Origin: Chloroflexota bacterium
GTDB taxonomy: Bacteria > Chloroflexota > Anaerolineae > Aggregatilineales > Phototrophicaceae
NCBI GenBank assembly: GCA_026706455.1
Contig: JAPOYS010000034.1
Location: forward strand, 1 to 41,197
Reading direction: 5' to 3'
Length of the DNA stretch: 41,197 nt
Shown in pieces: positions 38,709 to 41,197 of this stretch (its first letter is position 1; every line of letters begins with the position of its first letter). The notes beneath the pieces are model-generated. The model was not told the DNA's origin. It did not search any database and was given only the letters and a program-made list of their open reading frames with translations. A program made the translations under genes and the position numbers.

Positions 38709-39941
38709 ATGAAGACCTCGAAACTTGTCAGTCTGCTCGTTTTGCTTGTGTTCCTGTTCTCGCTCGGTTTTGGCAGTCAGGCGCAAGACGCGACAATCTC
38801 GTTCCTGACGCCGTCTTGGGGCGTCCCGCCCAGCGAGGAGGCTTTGAACGCCTTCATGGAGGAATCCGGCATCACAGTTGAGATTCAGTCAGTGCAAATG
38901 CAGGATCTCTTCAGTCGCGTCCAGGTCGCAGCCGCGGCGGGCGAGGCGGCCGCCGATGTCATATTCATCACCGAAGAGGGCATCTCCAATGTCGTCGCCA
39001 CCGGCAATATGCTGCCGCTGAACGATCTGCTGGATAACGGCGACCTCGATCTGGATGATTTCGAATTCCTCGACTTCTTCTCTATTGACGGCGACCGTTA
39101 CGCTGTGCCCAGTTATTTGCAGCTGGTGATGATGGATTACAACACGGCGAAACTGGCGGAAGCCGGCTTTGACGCGCCGCCGACGACTTGGGCTGACTTC
39201 GATATGATGGCGCGCGCCGCCCGCGACGCCGGCGTCGACGAGTACCCGATTGCCATGGGCGCCATCCACTGGTCCTGGTGGCTGATCGCGCTGTCCATGG
39301 GCGATCCCATGTTTGACGAAGATCTCAATCCCGTCTTCGCCGATGAAGGCTCGAAGGCGCGCGATGCGATGGCGCTGCTCTACACCTGGTTCGAAGACGA
39401 GTTGATCAGCCCCGAAATCCTGGCGGGCAGCATCACCCAGCACTCCATCTTCTGGAGCGGCGTCGGCGTCTTCCACCAGGGCTGGCAAGGCTCGGTGCGC
39501 GTGGGCAACAATCCGGATGTCTCGGCGCAATCGCCCAACGTCGCCTACATGGTCCTGCCCGAAGTAGGCAATACCTGGAACCTGCCGGCCGGCATCGGCA
39601 TTCATGTCGATTCGGAAAATGTCGAAGCGGCTTGGGAATTCATCAAGTGGTATGTCGATGATCAGAATATGACCGACATCTACAATGCCTTTGGCTTGTA
39701 TCCGTCGCGGCTGTCGATCAGCAGCGCGTTGAACGAAGCCGGCGCCATCGAGGGCTACGCCGAGATGGTGGAGCAGGGCATGCATGTCAACGACCTGCCG
39801 CGCGCCGTGCTCTGGTGGGGTCCCTGGTCGAGCTCGGTCAGCGAGCATATCAAGGAAGGCGCGGCGACTGGCATGTCCTCCGATGATGTCATTGACGCGC
39901 TCGCCGCCGAGTGGAACGAGCTGAAGGAAGAGTACGAGTAA
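38709..39941 (+). CDS. Sugar ABC transporter substrate-binding protein
   Basis: A 410-residue extracytoplasmic solute-binding protein of the family-1 (maltose-type) group. The signal peptide is about 1-26 (MKTSKLVSLLVLLVFLFSLG); no lipobox cysteine is seen, unusual for a single-membrane or monoderm cell, so anchoring is unclear. The mature part shows the binding-protein hinge pattern: AAAGEAAADVIFITEEGISN, then VPSYLQLVMMDYN, then WADFDMMARAARDAG and the late EAAWEFIKWYVDDQNM. ATG 38709 is preceded by AAGGAG at 7 nt. It is followed, after a RAYT element, by a MalF-like permease gene. The sugar is not known. Confidence 0.92.
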   Translation: MKTSKLVSLLVLLVFLFSLGFGSQAQDATISFLTPSWGVPPSEEALNAFMEESGITVEIQSVQMQDLFSRVQVAAAAGEAAADVIFITEEGISNVVATGNMLPLNDLLDNGDLDLDDFEFLDFFSIDGDRYAVPSYLQLVMMDYNTAKLAEAGFDAPPTTWADFDMMARAARDAGVDEYPIAMGAIHWSWWLIALSMGDPMFDEDLNPVFADEGSKARDAMALLYTWFEDELISPEILAGSITQHSIFWSGVGVFHQGWQGSVRVGNNPDVSAQSPNVAYMVLPEVGNTWNLPAGIGIHVDSENVEAAWEFIKWYVDDQNMTDIYNAFGLYPSRLSISSALNEAGAIEGYAEMVEQGMHVNDLPRAVLWWGPWSSSVSEHIKEGAATGMSSDDVIDALAAEWNELKEEYE

Positions 39942-39963
39942 GTTTCAACCCGCTGAAGACCGT

Positions 39964-40035
39964 GTAGGGGCGAGCCTTGGCTCGCCCACCCGTCTCCGTA
40001 ACCGTCCCGCGTAGGGGCGACACTTGTGTCGCCCA
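39964..40035. repeat. REP pair upstream of the RAYT gene
   Basis: Two 25-bp REP palindromes: 39964-39988 (GTAGGGGCGAGCC-TTGG centre) and 40011-40035 (GTAGGGGCGACAC-TTGT centre). The first has an exact reverse complement at 40629-40653, downstream of the RAYT; the second has a close one at 40684-40708. The RAYT start codon follows the second immediately. Confidence 0.85.
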
Positions 40036-40600
40036 ATGCGCACGAAAAGCAAGAAAATGCGCAATTCTAAACCGCCTTTCAGCTATCGTCGTTCAATGCG
40101 TTTGCGCGGATACGATTATCGAAGGCCGGGTGTATATTGTTACACTTTGTACACACGAGAAACGGAAGCTGTTTGGCAGAATAATTGATGGCGAAATGTG
40201 TCTAAGCAAATTAGGTGAGCTGACGCGCGATGAATGGCAGCGTATCGCGGAATCGCGCGGCCGCGTTCAATTGGACAATTATGTGGTCATGCCAAATCAC
40301 TTTCACGGTCTGCTGACTATTGAAGATAAGCATGACAATAGGATTGCGAACGCTGTTCCTGCGATAGAATCGAAGCGATCCGTCATGATGCAGGCAGGCT
40401 CACTTGGCGCCATAATTAGCCAATTCAAAGCGGCTGTAAGCCGGCGCGCTTGGTCGAGGCTGATAGGTCGCAGCCAACTTATCTGGCAGCGAAATTACTT
40501 TGACCACATCGTCCGCGACGAGGAATCGCTTAACGAGATCAGACGGTATATCATTGAAAACCCAGCACGATGGCATGACGACAGTTTATACGTGGACTAA
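40036..40600 (+). pseudogene. REP-associated tyrosine transposase (RAYT), frameshifted
   Basis: The N-terminal part from ATG 40036 reads SMRLRGYDYRRPGVY. The rest, in another frame, continues as IVTLCTHEKRKLFGRIIDGE. The two join at about 40129-40138 (GGTGTATATT), where loss of one AT or gain of one base breaks a single RAYT gene. The HUH motif is MPNHFHG and the catalytic tyrosine lies in YFDHIVRDEESLNEIRRY. RAYTs are Y1 transposase relatives that mobilise REP elements in genomes. REP copies flank the gene on both sides. The restored protein would be about 187 residues. It sits between the binding-protein and permease genes of the sugar importer. Confidence 0.8.
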
Positions 40601-40628
40601 ATCTGTGTCCGACAGGATTAAGGCAAAG

Positions 40629-40777
40629 TGGGCGAGCCAAGGCTCGCCCCTACGGCATTCGTATATTCTGGAATCGCTCCAATGCGGGCACACAAGTGTC
40701 GCCGCTACAGCAGACGTCGCGGTGGATTTTGTGGCGACGCGGGTCAGGCGCGCGATTCACAAAATCGTCGCTACAGC
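40629..40777. repeat. REP copies downstream of the RAYT gene
   Basis: 40629-40653 is the exact reverse complement of the REP at 39964-39988. 40684-40708 (CACAAGTGTCGCC core) is a diverged reverse complement of 40011-40035. At 40731-40777 an extended palindrome GTGGATTTTGTGGCGAC..GATTCACAAAATCGTCGC follows; it resembles the REP family but has a longer stem. Confidence 0.75.
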
Positions 40778-40798
40778 GCCCATAGCTAACGACAGAGC

Positions 40799-41197
40799 AT
40801 GAGACTTTCTACCCGCCGCCTCTTCTCATCTGATTCGCTCTATCTCGCCGTCGTGCTCCTGCCGATTATCCTGCTGATCGCCCTCTTCATCTATTACCCG
40901 GCTGTCGATACCTTCGGGCAGAGCCTGACCAATCGCAACCTGCGCATCCGCCGGCCGCCCAAACCGGTCGGGCTCGCCAACTACGTCAAGCTGGCGGAAG
41001 ACGAAGAGTTCTGGGAAGTCACCGGGCGCAGCTTCAAGGTCGTGATTATCACGCTGCCGCTGGAGATGGTCGTCGCTTTCGGCATCGCCATGCTGCTGAA
41101 CCAGCGCTTCCCGGGCCGCGGCGTCGTCCGCACTTTGACCTTTCTGCCCTGGATGCTGCCCGGCGTGGTCAACGGCTTCTTATGGGGCTGGCTGCTC
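40799..41197 (+). CDS. Sugar ABC transporter permease (MalF-type), 3' end outside the window
   Basis: ATG 40799 opens a frame of at least 133 codons to the window edge. It reads MRLSTRRLFSSDSLYLAVVL and a first hydrophobic helix (VVLLPIILLIALFIYYPAV), then SFKVVIITLPLEMVVAFGIA and RTLTFLPWMLPGVVNGFLWG. These are the usual first segments of MalF/UgpA-type permeases of carbohydrate importers. The gene continues past 41197. It belongs with the binding protein at 38709-39941; the RAYT/REP insert lies between them. A MalG-type partner and ATPase are expected downstream or elsewhere. Confidence 0.9.
   Translation, partial: MRLSTRRLFSSDSLYLAVVLLPIILLIALFIYYPAVDTFGQSLTNRNLRIRRPPKPVGLANYVKLAEDEEFWEVTGRSFKVVIITLPLEMVVAFGIAMLLNQRFPGRGVVRTLTFLPWMLPGVVNGFLWGWLL

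Noticed and set aside
40036..40600. Possible programmed frameshift in the RAYT gene
   Set aside because: The site GGTGTATATT has no slippery heptamer or evident stimulatory hairpin, so simple mutation is preferred.

Overview
This window looks like part of a Chloroflexota chromosome, probably Anaerolineae. The pointers are a fused transaldolase/glucose-6-phosphate isomerase, very acidic TPR proteins, a periplasmic-binding-protein sugar importer, GC-rich codon use, and many short REP palindromes of the form GTAGGGGCGA..TCGCCC. The taxon is an inference. No rRNA or tRNA gene was recognised.

Layout. 1-5.2 kb: a membrane protein of unknown function, a D-2-hydroxyacid dehydrogenase, an orphan DNA methyltransferase behind a frameshifted small ORF, and a YbdK-type carboxylate-amine ligase. 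5.2-16.5 kb: sulfatase, PfkB sugar kinase, a D12-class R-M pair, a small-molecule methyltransferase, nitroreductase, exported alpha/beta hydrolase, a second R-M pair (N4-cytosine methyltransferase plus PD-(D/E)XK nuclease) and a GH5 glycosidase. 16.5-21.6 kb: three genes whose homologues cluster in actinobacteria (SCO1664-type PI3/4-kinase-like protein, DUF3090, MSMEG_4193-type histidine phosphatase), here split by two Uma2 nuclease genes, then a DUF692-like TIM-barrel enzyme and a cold-shock protein. 21.7-28.8 kb: a coiled-coil membrane protein, the tal-pgi fusion, a HicAB-like toxin-antitoxin pair, fragments of gene 3' ends, an ABC-2 type permease, and a retropepsin pair. 28.8-38.4 kb: MutY, two TPR/acidic proteins, an APH-type kinase, SurE, a secreted HExxH protein and an M42 aminopeptidase. 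38.5 kb to the end: a sugar ABC importer (binding protein, then a permease cut by the window edge) with a REP/RAYT transposase element between its genes.

The most unusual signal is repeated duplication of gene 3' ends. The last 94 bp of tal-pgi (one mismatch) and the last ~42 bp of the PfkB kinase (two mismatches) recur 858 and 748 bp downstream of the gene, each copy keeping a stop codon in frame. Between the copies sits a small cassette: a coiled-coil protein in one case, a beta-sandwich-like gene plus a 56-residue protein in the other. The ABC-2 permease is followed by a diverged copy of its own 3' end and by the 3' end of a sugar permease. A 150-bp inverted-repeat element supplies the stop codon of a Uma2 gene. 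This suggests small non-autonomous cassettes that enter gene 3' ends and restore the reading frame, but a metagenome assembly artefact must be excluded.

Several broken or hidden genes were found by reading through stops and frameshifts: an amber-interrupted gene behind the kinase, a retropepsin with an in-frame TGA, a frameshifted RAYT, a frameshifted ORF before the first methyltransferase, and a degenerate hicA.
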